From: Peptococcaceae bacterium
GTDB lineage: Bacteria; Bacillota; Peptococcia; Peptococcales; Peptococcaceae
Length of the DNA: 64,000 nt
Direction: 5' to 3'
NCBI GenBank assembly: GCA_017547685.1
Contig: JAFYPD010000020.1
Location: 1-64,000, forward strand
In this document: piece after piece, positions 1 to 8,065 of the stretch
Numbering within the stretch: the first letter of the stretch is position 1
How the letters are laid out: every line of letters starts with the position of its first letter
Position numbers and translations under genes: made by a program
The notes under the pieces: generated by a model
The model's input: the letters and a program-made list of their open reading frames with translations, nothing else
Database searches by the model: none
What the model was told of the DNA's origin: nothing

Positions 1-306
1 GGAGCAGTGCTCACGGATGTTTGCCATTTCGAACATATATGGGTTCATCCCAACTTTTTCTACGCAGGCACGGAATGTTTTTTCATGCATACGAGGAGAA
101 CAGGATGCTACAACCACACGGTTCAGATTGTGTTCTTTGATTGCGTTCTGAATCATTTCCTGACCAGGTTCGGAACACATATATTTATAGTCTGTGCTGT
201 AAGCAACGCCCGGATAGTCTCTTACCGCTTCGGCTACTCTTGCACAGTCAACAACGGCACCGATGTTAGAACCGCAGTGACAAATAAATACCCCTACTCT
301 TTCCAC
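1..306 (-). CDS. hdrA: HdrA-like subunit, N-terminal part only (cut by window edge)
   Basis: Reading on the minus strand from a GTG at 306-304 gives 102 codons that run off the left edge. The translation starts [16 protein letters not shown] and includes [10 protein letters not shown] and [11 protein letters not shown], the N-terminal signature of heterodisulfide reductase subunit A, the FAD and iron-sulfur flavoprotein that can bifurcate electrons. The GTG shares one base with the hdrB stop codon (TAGTG), so translational coupling to hdrB is likely. It would act with HdrB and HdrC in the cytoplasm. FAD-binding and ferredoxin domains lie outside the window, so its electron partner cannot be seen. 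In a non-methanogen the substrate is probably not CoM-S-S-CoB; the true acceptor is unknown. Confidence 0.85.
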   Translation of the reverse strand, partial: MERVGVFICHCGSNIGAVVDCARVAEAVRDYPGVAYSTDYKYMCSEPGQEMIQNAIKEHNLNRVVVASCSPRMHEKTFRACVEKVGMNPYMFEMANIREHCS

Positions 307-1187
307 TATGCTTCACCGCCTTCACTAGTTTTACCGATTTTGCCTAATGTGGATTCAGCTTCAACAAAGTGTCTGTTGATGCACAGATCTTTGGCGTTCA
401 TACCCATTGCAACACCCATCATTTCAGTTACAAAGTATACCGGAATATTGTAAGCACCATATTTTTTGCTCAGCTGATCCTGACGCATATCCAGGTTGGA
501 ATGACACATCGGGCATGCGGTTACGATGCAGTCAGCACCGGATTTTTTCGCAGCATCCATGATTTTTTTGGTCATATCCAGACCAACCTGCGGACGGCAT
601 GCTGTTAAGCTGCCGCCGCAGCATTCTGTTTTGAAGCCCCACTGCAGCACTTCAGCACCTAAAGCGGTCATGATGTGGTCCAGCATCACTGGATCTTCGA
701 TATCATCGCAGGCCAGTTCCGGCGGACGGGACATCAGGCAGCCGTAGTATGTCAGAACTTTCAGACCTTTTAAAGGTTTCACAACTTTTGCTTTGATTGC
801 GTCAACACCCAGGTCATTATGCAGAATTTCGGTCAGGTTTCTTGCTTTGCTTTTACCAGTGTAAGGACGACCGATAATTTCTTCAATTTTTTCTTTTGCT
901 TCTTCCGATTCTGTTACTTCCAGCTCAACCTTTTTACTTCTTGCATAGCAGGCGGCACATGGAATAGCAACGTCTAAACCAGCAGCTTCTGCAATTGCCA
1001 TATTACGAGCCGGCAGAGCCAGAGAAATCCAGTGGCCTCTCGCATGGGCACTGCTTGCACCACAGCAGTTCCAGTCTGGAATTTCAATCAGGTTGATACC
1101 CAGTTCTTTGGCTACCGCTTTGGTGGATGCGTGGAATTCAATCCCTGTGGATTCCAGAGAACATCCAGGATAGTATGCGTAATCCAT
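306..1187 (-). CDS. hdrB: HdrB-like subunit (CCG-domain protein)
   Basis: This 293-residue protein has the two CCG domains of heterodisulfide reductase subunit B. The first half has PGCS near residue 9 and the paired cysteines of WNCCGAS at 41-42. The second half has YYGCLMSRP near 148, TECCGG near 188 and TACPMCHSN. In the family these cysteines hold non-cubane [4Fe-4S] clusters at the disulfide-reducing site. The ATG overlaps the hdrC stop by one base (TAATG) and the stop overlaps the hdrA start, so the three genes form one tight operon in the order hdrC-hdrB-hdrA. The protein is of normal length. The family call is secure; the physiological disulfide or other acceptor in this organism is not known. 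Confidence 0.93.
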   Translation of the reverse strand: MDYAYYPGCSLESTGIEFHASTKAVAKELGINLIEIPDWNCCGASSAHARGHWISLALPARNMAIAEAAGLDVAIPCAACYARSKKVELEVTESEEAKEKIEEIIGRPYTGKSKARNLTEILHNDLGVDAIKAKVVKPLKGLKVLTYYGCLMSRPPELACDDIEDPVMLDHIMTALGAEVLQWGFKTECCGGSLTACRPQVGLDMTKKIMDAAKKSGADCIVTACPMCHSNLDMRQDQLSKKYGAYNIPVYFVTEMMGVAMGMNAKDLCINRHFVEAESTLGKIGKTSEGGEA

Positions 1188-1768
1188 TATTTATTGCCCC
1201 TTTCTTCTCTGTCCATTGCTTCCGCTTTCGAAATCAGAGATTTAATTTCATCCATGTTTTTGCATTTGTATGGAACCAGTTTCAGTTTCTGTTTTGCGAT
1301 GTATGGCACACCATAGCTGGTATCCTGGAACAGTTTCCCGGTGGAAACGTTCCGGCCCACAATCAAACCAGGTTCGTACATTCTACCCATAGATCCTACG
1401 ATACCCATCCATACACTGTGGAATTTGTCCACATTTTTCTCTGCAACATAGCCATGTTCTTTTGCCATGATACGCAGAGTTTCCATTACTGCAGCCACGT
1501 CAACCCCTTTTGGACATCGGGTTGTGCATGTAGAACAGCTAGCACACAGCCAGATTGCGGAGCTCTTCATAGCATCTTCAATCAGACCCATCTGTGCCAG
1601 ACGCATAACCTTGTTTGTTGGAATGTCCATGTGATCGCCTACAGGACAACCTGCAGAACATTTCCCACACTGGTAGCATTTCGAAACATCAACACCGCTG
1701 CGTCTGAGGAACTCTTTGTTCAGTTCTTCATTTTGCATCTGTTTTTCATTCAGCGTCAACAGTACCAC
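1187..1768 (-). CDS. hdrC: HdrC-like subunit (4Fe-4S ferredoxin-type)
   Basis: This 193-residue protein carries two classic [4Fe-4S] motifs: CYQCGKCSAGCP (cysteines 31, 34, 37 and 41) and CASCSTCTTRCP (75, 78, 81 and 85). That is the layout of heterodisulfide reductase subunit C, which passes electrons between HdrA and HdrB. The open frame starts with GTG at 1768, but GGGAG sits almost against that codon. A TTG a few codons downstream is better spaced from it, so the true N-terminus may be about four residues shorter. It is the first gene of the hdr operon; a good promoter lies about 70-100 bp upstream. Confidence 0.92.
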   Translation of the reverse strand: MVLLTLNEKQMQNEELNKEFLRRSGVDVSKCYQCGKCSAGCPVGDHMDIPTNKVMRLAQMGLIEDAMKSSAIWLCASCSTCTTRCPKGVDVAAVMETLRIMAKEHGYVAEKNVDKFHSVWMGIVGSMGRMYEPGLIVGRNVSTGKLFQDTSYGVPYIAKQKLKLVPYKCKNMDEIKSLISKAEAMDREERGNK

Positions 1769-1836
1769 TCTCCCTTTATATTTATTACATTTACCTGAAC
1801 CTTACTTCTTCAAGCAAATAGTTTTACCTATGTTTC

Positions 1837-1865
1837 ATTATATAGTACCGATAAATAAAAGTCTA
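1837..1865 (-). promoter_or_regulatory. Probable hdr operon promoter
   Basis: On the minus strand a perfect -10 TATAAT (1837-1842) lies 17 bp from TAGACT (1860-1865), a 4/6 match to the -35 consensus. It points at hdrC. Inferred from sequence only. Confidence 0.5.
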
Positions 1866-1870
1866 GCGTT

Positions 1871-1930
1871 GTTCGTGAACGTCAGCACAAAATTTCTTGT
1901 TCAAGAAAATGCATGGCTTTATTAAGCCAT
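1871..1930. promoter_or_regulatory. Three stacked inverted repeats upstream of the hdr promoter
   Basis: Directly upstream of the -35 are GTTC-GT-GAAC (1871-1880), TTTCTTG-TT-CAAGAAA (1893-1908) and ATGGCTT-TATT-AAGCCAT (1913-1930). The last two have perfect 7-bp arms. None is followed by a T-run in either direction, so they look like regulator sites rather than terminators. The 446-bp gap between hdrC and the YhgE gene otherwise holds AT-rich DNA and a Rex-like site near 2163. Confidence 0.4.
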
Positions 1931-2162
1931 TTCGGCAATCTTAAACAAATTTAATTTCTGATATTAAGTCCGTTTATTCGCATTTATTATACCGATATCA
2001 TTTTTCATTATAGCAATATTTCAATACCACTATAATAATTTACAATCACTAAATTGCCGGTGATTCTACAGACTCACGCATTACAGCGTTTCTTCCTGTC
2101 ATTTTTATAGAATCAAACAATTTATTTTTTCTTTTCCCCGATTGTATGTTCTCGCTAACAGA

Positions 2163-2182
2163 TTGTGAAATATTTTTCAAGT
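2163..2182. promoter_or_regulatory. Rex-like site in the intergenic region before hdrC
   Basis: The left half is TTGTGAA, followed by a six-base AT spacer and TTCAAGT. The Rex consensus is TTGTGAA-N6-TTCACAA, so 11 of 14 conserved positions match. A rex gene is present at 49911. The site is about 400 bp upstream of hdrC, far for a simple operator, and could be chance in AT-rich DNA. Confidence 0.25.
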
Positions 2183-2214
2183 AATAACAGGCAAAAACAC
2201 AAGGCTGACAGATA

Positions 2215-4506
2215 TCATTTCATTACACCAGTTGCTTTTTTGCTTTTATCTAACATAGTCCTGGTACGGCGGGTAGCGCGTTCCAGAAATAGACACACAA
2301 CAGCTGCAGCCCCACTGTAACCCAGCAATATGCCAAGGTTTTTCCAGTATAAATTGCCATACATACCACCTACCGTTTCTCTGATGGCATCCAGTGCATA
2401 TGGGAACGGCAGAAACTTGTATATCATCTGATACAGTTCTGGAAGCACTTCAACAGGGAATGTGCCTCCGCCGCCTGCCACCTGCAATACCAGAATAATT
2501 ACCGCAACGCCTTCCCCGATATTGCCCAGTCCATAGGTAAGACTATACATAATCAGACTAAAACAGAAGCTGATAATCAGACATCCCAGCACAAACAGCT
2601 CCGGCTGCAGACATTGAATACCCACAAAAAACAACACGCCAAGAGACGTAATGAGGGCCTGTACTTCCGCAATCACAAAAAACAGTGTATATCTCCCCAG
2701 GAACCGATGATAGAACCGTGCGCCTGCCAGTTCTGGACGCGGTTTTACGCCGGTATGCACCATAGCCACCAGCAACAGAGCCCCTACCCACAATGCCAGC
2801 ACTGTGTAGAACGGTGCCATTGCAGAACCATTATTGGCGATTTCGTAGAAGGTTACCGTATTCAACGCAATCGGAGAAGTCATAAACTGTGCGATGTCTT
2901 CTGTGCGATTGTCCAGCAAGTTCATAATAACTTTGTATTGGTCATTTTCGGAAAGGCTTTTCAGTTCTCCAATCAGCACGCCCAATGCTTTTTCCATGGA
3001 TTTCAGATAGGTCAGGCTTCCATCAATGCCTTCTTTGGAACCGATTACGGCAATACGATAAGTATCCAGTGCATTCTGCAATATGTCAAAGTCTCCTTGT
3101 ACGGCATCCAATGCCGCTTTTGCTTCCTGAATGGAGCTTACAGCCGTAGCTGTTTTTTCACGCAAATCCGGCAGCAGGGAATTGTCAACAGAATCTTTCA
3201 GCTTTTTCAGTCCAGTAATGGTTTCTGCTGTAGTTTTTTCCAGATTTCTTCTGATTTCGTCCGCATCTGCTGTGGTCATATCCGCATGGGTTGCTAAGGA
3301 ATCCACTTCCCGCTGCAATTCCTCATATTTTTTTACAACGAACTGATATTCCGCCTTTCTCTCTCCTACAAGTTCATTCATAGCGCTAAGAATAATTTTA
3401 ATCTGTTTCAACGTATCAGAATATGCATCTGCAATACCTGTCCAGTCCACCCGGTCGGTCAATTCTGGCAGTTTGTCAGGAAAATCGTCTTTCAGGTCTG
3501 GCAATTCTTCCGGCAATTTATTTACGGTATCCTGCAAATCACCGATTGCCCCGGAGGCCTTGTCAAATTCACCGCTTCGATCCGGCAAGTCCGTATCGTA
3601 AGCATTTACCACACCAGAATAGTCCGTAGAAAAGCTGCTGTTTTTCAGCTGATGATCCAGTCGTTCCAGGGAAGTAATGGCATTATCCAGATTCAGTTCC
3701 AGCAGCAATCCAACGGCATTTACCACATCGCCGGAGGCCGCGGCACTTTCCAGCACGCCATCCAGGGAAGCACTTCCTTTATCTGCCACTGCGTATACAT
3801 CCGGAATAATCTGTCCGGATACCTGAAGCCATTCCCCTGCATTCCCTGTTAAATTCACAAAACTCTCTAACAGATTCATATACAGCCGCAAGCTGTCGTC
3901 TGCCTCTTCCAGTCTTCCCAAAACTGTATAATAGGAACTTTCCCCTTTATCATCACCTGCCAGAGTTTTTCCAGTTTCAGAAAGGCCTTCTGCCAGCATG
4001 CGCATCAGGCCGGCATTCACTTCCTGCTGAATGGAAGTTTTAACCTTGGAAGTGATTTTTGTAGCAATGGCATTTTTTTTGCTGTTTTCATAATACTGAA
4101 TTTTCGGATTTTCAATTTCCCCGCTCATAAAACTAATCATATCTGCGGTAAACGCGTCCGGAATAATCAATGCTGCATAGTATTCGCCGCTGTATACACC
4201 CTGCAGAGCTTCTTCTTTGGAATTGCTGAACACCCAGCCAATAGAATCATTTTTTCGCAGATTCTCTATAATCGTGTTTCCAACACACAACTCAAAGGAT
4301 TCAATCTTCACACCGGCATCGTCGGAATATACAGCAATCTGCATATGTGATGTAGACTCACTGCCATATGGATCCCAGTTAGATAAAATATTAAACCATG
4401 CATACAGGGATGGAATCACCGCCAGACCGATCAGCACCAGTAAAGCCACAATATTATGACTGATTCGTTTCCAGTCAGACTGGATGATTTTCCAGATATT
4501 TTTCAA
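2215..4506 (-). CDS. YhgE/Pip family membrane protein
   Basis: This 763-residue protein opens with a basic cytoplasmic stretch and a membrane helix ending in IPSLYAWFNILSNWDPYGS, the N-terminal hallmark of the YhgE/Pip (phage infection protein) family. A long, mostly helical extracytoplasmic region follows at about 60-560. About five C-terminal membrane helices, resembling ABC-2 permeases, fill 560-745. The family includes phage receptors and relatives of the type VII secretion protein EsaA, but its molecular role is largely unknown. The start overlaps the stop of the upstream 179-residue gene by 4 bp (ATGA type), so the two are co-translated. A second, diverged family member lies just upstream. 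No terminator was found after the stop. Confidence 0.88.
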   Translation of the reverse strand: MKNIWKIIQSDWKRISHNIVALLVLIGLAVIPSLYAWFNILSNWDPYGSESTSHMQIAVYSDDAGVKIESFELCVGNTIIENLRKNDSIGWVFSNSKEEALQGVYSGEYYAALIIPDAFTADMISFMSGEIENPKIQYYENSKKNAIATKITSKVKTSIQQEVNAGLMRMLAEGLSETGKTLAGDDKGESSYYTVLGRLEEADDSLRLYMNLLESFVNLTGNAGEWLQVSGQIIPDVYAVADKGSASLDGVLESAAASGDVVNAVGLLLELNLDNAITSLERLDHQLKNSSFSTDYSGVVNAYDTDLPDRSGEFDKASGAIGDLQDTVNKLPEELPDLKDDFPDKLPELTDRVDWTGIADAYSDTLKQIKIILSAMNELVGERKAEYQFVVKKYEELQREVDSLATHADMTTADADEIRRNLEKTTAETITGLKKLKDSVDNSLLPDLREKTATAVSSIQEAKAALDAVQGDFDILQNALDTYRIAVIGSKEGIDGSLTYLKSMEKALGVLIGELKSLSENDQYKVIMNLLDNRTEDIAQFMTSPIALNTVTFYEIANNGSAMAPFYTVLALWVGALLLVAMVHTGVKPRPELAGARFYHRFLGRYTLFFVIAEVQALITSLGVLFFVGIQCLQPELFVLGCLIISFCFSLIMYSLTYGLGNIGEGVAVIILVLQVAGGGGTFPVEVLPELYQMIYKFLPFPYALDAIRETVGGMYGNLYWKNLGILLGYSGAAAVVCLFLERATRRTRTMLDKSKKATGVMK

Positions 4507-5042
4507 GGTGATTCCCTTCTTTCCGAAGAAATTTCCTCTGTTATTACTTCTGTTTCGAACAAAACACCATTTTCATCTTTAAAAAAACGTTTCCCCTCTA
4601 AGCAGGAACGATTTTTTTCTGTACTCCAGGCACTGTCCATATAATCAAAGCGTTTTTCCTTGCGATCTTTCACAGCCTCTGCTATGGGCCCGGCAGGCGG
4701 CATTACAGAAAGAGATTGTATTTCTTCCTGAGAGCCTCCGATTATGGAAATCCATTTTTTCTGCAGCAAATAATCGGAGTACTCCACCCCAATCAAAAAA
4801 ACAGCAATGATGAACATACTGACAATCCAAAGCACCAGAAATACAAGTTTACTGCTGGATGGCGCCCAGAACATCAAAAACATGAACAGCCAGGGAACAA
4901 TAAACATAGTGCGCAGTCCGCTGTGAATCCATTTCTGGTTATGTTCATGTACGGCTCTTTGCAGACTGTTGATTTCATGATACATGCCTCGCAGCATTTC
5001 TTCCTTATCCTGCTGTTCACTATCAAACTTCATTCTTTCCAC
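4503..5042 (-). CDS. Small two-helix membrane protein between YhgE/Pip genes
   Basis: I do not recognise this 179-residue protein. It has a charged, coiled-coil-like N-terminus (1-40), two membrane helices at about 44-61 and 66-86, and a soluble acidic C-terminal tail. No signal peptide or cysteine motif is visible. A GTG at 5042-5040 is preferred because AGGGGGG lies six bases upstream; an ATG three codons later is too far from that site. It sits 31 bp after one YhgE/Pip gene and overlaps the next by 4 bp, so it is probably an accessory subunit of those proteins. That is inference from operon position only. Confidence 0.75.
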   Translation of the reverse strand: MERMKFDSEQQDKEEMLRGMYHEINSLQRAVHEHNQKWIHSGLRTMFIVPWLFMFLMFWAPSSSKLVFLVLWIVSMFIIAVFLIGVEYSDYLLQKKWISIIGGSQEEIQSLSVMPPAGPIAEAVKDRKEKRFDYMDSAWSTEKNRSCLEGKRFFKDENGVLFETEVITEEISSERRESP

Positions 5043-5073
5043 AATCGTCCCCCCTCGTTTCTCAATTATATTT

Positions 5074-7236
5074 TTACATCATATCCGTTTCTTCCATACG
5101 TTCTTCAAAAAAGTCAAACAGACCGATAAACGGTACTCGAATCACCAACCCTACCAAGAGGGAAGCAACACAGAATGCACCCAGTCTTGCCAGGCACAGC
5201 CAGTAAAAGTTTCCATACATTCCGCCTACACATTCCCGCATGGCATCAATGGCATACGGGAACGGAAAAAACATGTATACGTTCTGGAAAAACTGCGGCA
5301 GTGCTTCAATCGGAAAAGTTCCTCCGGAGCCGGCAATCTGAATTACCATGATAATAATGCACAAAGCTTTCCCTACATCTCCGAAGGAAAGTGCCAGGGT
5401 GTATACCAGCAGGGAAACGGTAATACTGGTAGCCATAGCTGCCAGCCAGAATAATCCCGGGTGGAGGCATTGAATATGAAAGAAATATAAATCCCCTGCC
5501 ACGATAATCGCTGTCTGGATCAGGGACATAACCATAAACAGCAGATATCTTCCAAAATACAGTTCCCACATTTTAGCGCCCGGATAACAGTTTACTTCCG
5601 GGCGGATTACAATCAGACTGGACAGAATGGTCATTCCTACCCAGATAGACAAAACGGTATAAAACGGTGCTACACCACTGCCGTAATTCATCATCGGATA
5701 AATATAATTTTCTTCCATCTGTACAGGTTCCTTAAAGAAATTGCCCAGAACTTCTGCATCACTATGAAGAAACCGGTTCAGCATCTGCACCTTTTCGTCG
5801 CCTTGGGCTTGTTCCACAGCGGAAAGCAGCGCATCAATCCGGCTGACCCCTCGTTCAATCACGGTTCGCAGCATACGCATACTTACCGTTAGCGCCTGCT
5901 GCGTCCCCATTGCGCTATCCAGCACCTGATCGGTATCTCTTACCAGAGCGTTCATTGCGGTTACCAGCTCGCCGCATTTTTCCAGAGAATCTCCCATACC
6001 GTCTAACATGTTATGTACAGAACCATATACCTGCCCATCATACAGATTTTTGTTCTGTTCCAAAGTTTTAATGATATCCGTCAGATTTACCTCTGCAACC
6101 TGTTTATAGCCGCCTGCATCCACCGCAGCAGACAATCGTTCCGTTTCTTCTTTCACTGCCCGAACCGTATTTCGGATGTTATGCAAAGCCTTAACCTCTT
6201 CAGAAGTGTTGATAGCCGCTTTTATATTTTCCGCTGCATCACCTTTTTCCGGCATTCCCAACCTTGTCAGCAAGCTTGTAATACGATCTAAAGAGGCAAG
6301 CAGACCGGAAGCGGTATTGGCTATATCATGCAGATCATCACGCATGGCATCTGCATCCTGTTCCAGCTTTGCCTCCCGCAGCTGTACCAGCAAAGTATTC
6401 AATCGGCTCTGCCCATCCAGCAATTCGCCATCCAGTTTAACGCTGAAATTCTCAAAACTGTCGACTTCTGCATCTAGTTCTGTACCTGCATTTGTCAGCT
6501 GATTTTCGGCCTGATTCAGATGTTCCTGTGCCATCGCCAGCCCTTCTTTTGAAGAAGCACTTACCTGATCCAATATCGTTCCTGCATCCAGAAAGGAAGC
6601 CAGAACACTGTCATAGGCCATCAGATTGTCGCGAAGATTATGCAGATCTATGATGGCTTTATCGGCAGTATGTTCATCTGTAATTTCATCCGCAATCAGA
6701 TTCAGCTCTGTAAATACTTTTTCAGTTACAATCTGTATATATTTTTCATTGATGCTGTTTTCTAAAGTACTGACCGCGGTATCTGTTATTTTAGTAGCAA
6801 TAGCATTTTTCTTCCCGTTCACATAATAGTTCAGAGTCGGTCGTACACCGCTTTCAAAAATGCCGTTATACATATCGGCTGAAAAGGATTCTTCAAAAGA
6901 AATGGCAGCATAGAATCTTCCACTGCGTACACCATCTATGGCCTCTTCTTTGTTATCTAAAAAGAACCAGCCAATACTATCATTGTTCCGCAGTTCCTCT
7001 ACAACCGAATCCCCCAAATTGATACGTTCTCCGTCATCGCTTGTAAAGCCGGAATCCAGATTTACCACAGCAATCTCCAGCTGACCTGTATTAGAATAAG
7101 GGTCCCAGTTGGAATATATATTAAGCCATGCATACAATGCAGGTAACACACATAATCCAATTGCTATTACCAGCGCCAGAAAATGATTGCAAATACCTTG
7201 TACATCATGTCTGAAAATCTGAAAGATATGTTTCAT
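5074..7236 (-). CDS. YhgE/Pip family membrane protein, second copy
   Basis: This 720-residue paralogue of the protein at 2215-4506 shares the N-terminal membrane helix followed by LYAWLNIYSNWDPYSN and the C-terminal block of about five membrane helices (GGTFPIEALPQFFQNVY matches GGTFPVEVLPELYQMIY in the other copy). The middle is a long helical extracytoplasmic region. The start is the ATG at 7236, which has GGAGG five bases upstream; an in-frame codon six residues earlier lacks a ribosome site. It heads a three-gene unit with the small membrane protein and the other YhgE/Pip gene. Two different copies suggest a hetero-oligomeric complex, possibly for export or surface display. The function is not established. 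Confidence 0.87.
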   Translation of the reverse strand: MKHIFQIFRHDVQGICNHFLALVIAIGLCVLPALYAWLNIYSNWDPYSNTGQLEIAVVNLDSGFTSDDGERINLGDSVVEELRNNDSIGWFFLDNKEEAIDGVRSGRFYAAISFEESFSADMYNGIFESGVRPTLNYYVNGKKNAIATKITDTAVSTLENSINEKYIQIVTEKVFTELNLIADEITDEHTADKAIIDLHNLRDNLMAYDSVLASFLDAGTILDQVSASSKEGLAMAQEHLNQAENQLTNAGTELDAEVDSFENFSVKLDGELLDGQSRLNTLLVQLREAKLEQDADAMRDDLHDIANTASGLLASLDRITSLLTRLGMPEKGDAAENIKAAINTSEEVKALHNIRNTVRAVKEETERLSAAVDAGGYKQVAEVNLTDIIKTLEQNKNLYDGQVYGSVHNMLDGMGDSLEKCGELVTAMNALVRDTDQVLDSAMGTQQALTVSMRMLRTVIERGVSRIDALLSAVEQAQGDEKVQMLNRFLHSDAEVLGNFFKEPVQMEENYIYPMMNYGSGVAPFYTVLSIWVGMTILSSLIVIRPEVNCYPGAKMWELYFGRYLLFMVMSLIQTAIIVAGDLYFFHIQCLHPGLFWLAAMATSITVSLLVYTLALSFGDVGKALCIIIMVIQIAGSGGTFPIEALPQFFQNVYMFFPFPYAIDAMRECVGGMYGNFYWLCLARLGAFCVASLLVGLVIRVPFIGLFDFFEERMEETDMM

Positions 7237-7417
7237 ACTATCCTCCGAAATCAAAATTTCCTGCAGTTCTTACTATTCAGCAAACTATGATTACAAAACT
7301 CTCCATGAGAAAATATAACTTTCGCCGTCAAAATTCATGATCCTGTTTCTATCGTATCATAATCCGCTTTGGTTTTACGCCCATAGTATTTTCCTCTCCA
7401 ATTCTTATTTTTCCTGC

Positions 7418-7477
7418 TAAAAAAAACTGACCTCCAAAAAAAATCAGATTTTCAAATCTAACTTTTTGGGGTCGGTT
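7418..7477 (-). terminator. Terminator after the Rrf2 gene
   Basis: The outer arms AACTGACC (7425-7432) and GGTCGGTT (7470-7477) pair with one G-U, and an inner stem TCAGATTT/AAATCT extends the hairpin. On the minus strand a run of T follows. The rest of 7237-7498 has no gene apart from an 11-codon ORF (7349-7384) that I do not trust. Confidence 0.75.
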
Positions 7478-7498
7478 ATCTCACTCCACAGATTCAGT

Positions 7499-7942
7499 TC
7501 ATTCATATTCTGCAGCGCCATTGCTCTGGGCCAGCTGTTTTTCCAGCAAATCCTGCAGTGTAATATGATCAATCACATTGTTTACCGCATCATTAATCTG
7601 CTGCCATACTTCTAATGTCACACAATTATTGCACCGGCGGCATTTGTTGGGGTTGTCCTCCAGACAGCTTACCGTGGACAGATTGCCCTCAATCTGCCGC
7701 AGAATCATACCAACCGTATACGCCTCCGGTTCCCACGCCAGACAGTAGCCCCCCTGTGCCCCGCGGGCACTGTTCACAAAACCGGAGCGGCTCAGCTGTG
7801 CCACAATCTGCTCCAGGTATTTTTCAGAGATATCCTGGCGCTGTGAAACTTTTTTAATCGATACATATTCCTGTTCCATGCTGTGCTGGGCCAGGTCCAG
7901 CATCAGCCGCAATGCATAACGCCCTTTTGTAGAAATTTTCAT
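7499..7942 (-). CDS. Rrf2 family transcriptional regulator
   Basis: This 147-residue protein starts MKISTKGRYALRLMLDLA, typical of Rrf2 regulators (IscR, NsrR, CymR, RirA). A winged helix-turn-helix covers about 1-75 (YLEQIVAQLSRSGFVNSARGAQGGY). A cluster of four cysteines in SCLEDNPNKCRRCNNC, near 90-105, could ligate an Fe-S cluster, so it is probably an Fe-S, redox or sulfur sensor. The ATG at 7942 has GAGGTG six bases upstream; in-frame GTG and TTG codons just before it are not needed. A perfect 9-bp inverted repeat lies 14 bp upstream of the start, which points to autorepression. Which Rrf2 subtype it is cannot be settled by eye. Confidence 0.9.
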   Translation of the reverse strand: MKISTKGRYALRLMLDLAQHSMEQEYVSIKKVSQRQDISEKYLEQIVAQLSRSGFVNSARGAQGGYCLAWEPEAYTVGMILRQIEGNLSTVSCLEDNPNKCRRCNNCVTLEVWQQINDAVNNVIDHITLQDLLEKQLAQSNGAAEYE

Positions 7943-7955
7943 ATCCAACACCTCG

Positions 7956-7981
7956 ATATTCCCATTATATACTGGGAATAT
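7956..7981. promoter_or_regulatory. Probable Rrf2 autoregulatory operator
   Basis: The perfect arms ATATTCCCA (7956-7964) and TGGGAATAT (7973-7981) have an 8-bp AT-rich spacer. The repeat sits directly upstream of the Rrf2 ribosome site. Its size and its ATA..CCC half-sites resemble Rrf2-family operators. Autorepression is inferred. Confidence 0.6.
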
Positions 7982-8065
7982 AAAAAAAACAATACTTGTT
8001 TCCTATGAATTCCGTATAAAAATTCCCGTAACTAAAGCTATCGTCAGAAACATCTACCTTGTCTG

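Noticed and set aside
7349-7384. 11-codon ORF MGVKPKRIMIR with a GGAGAGG site
   Set aside because: Too short to support; it lies between a terminator and the YhgE/Pip promoter region and could be chance.
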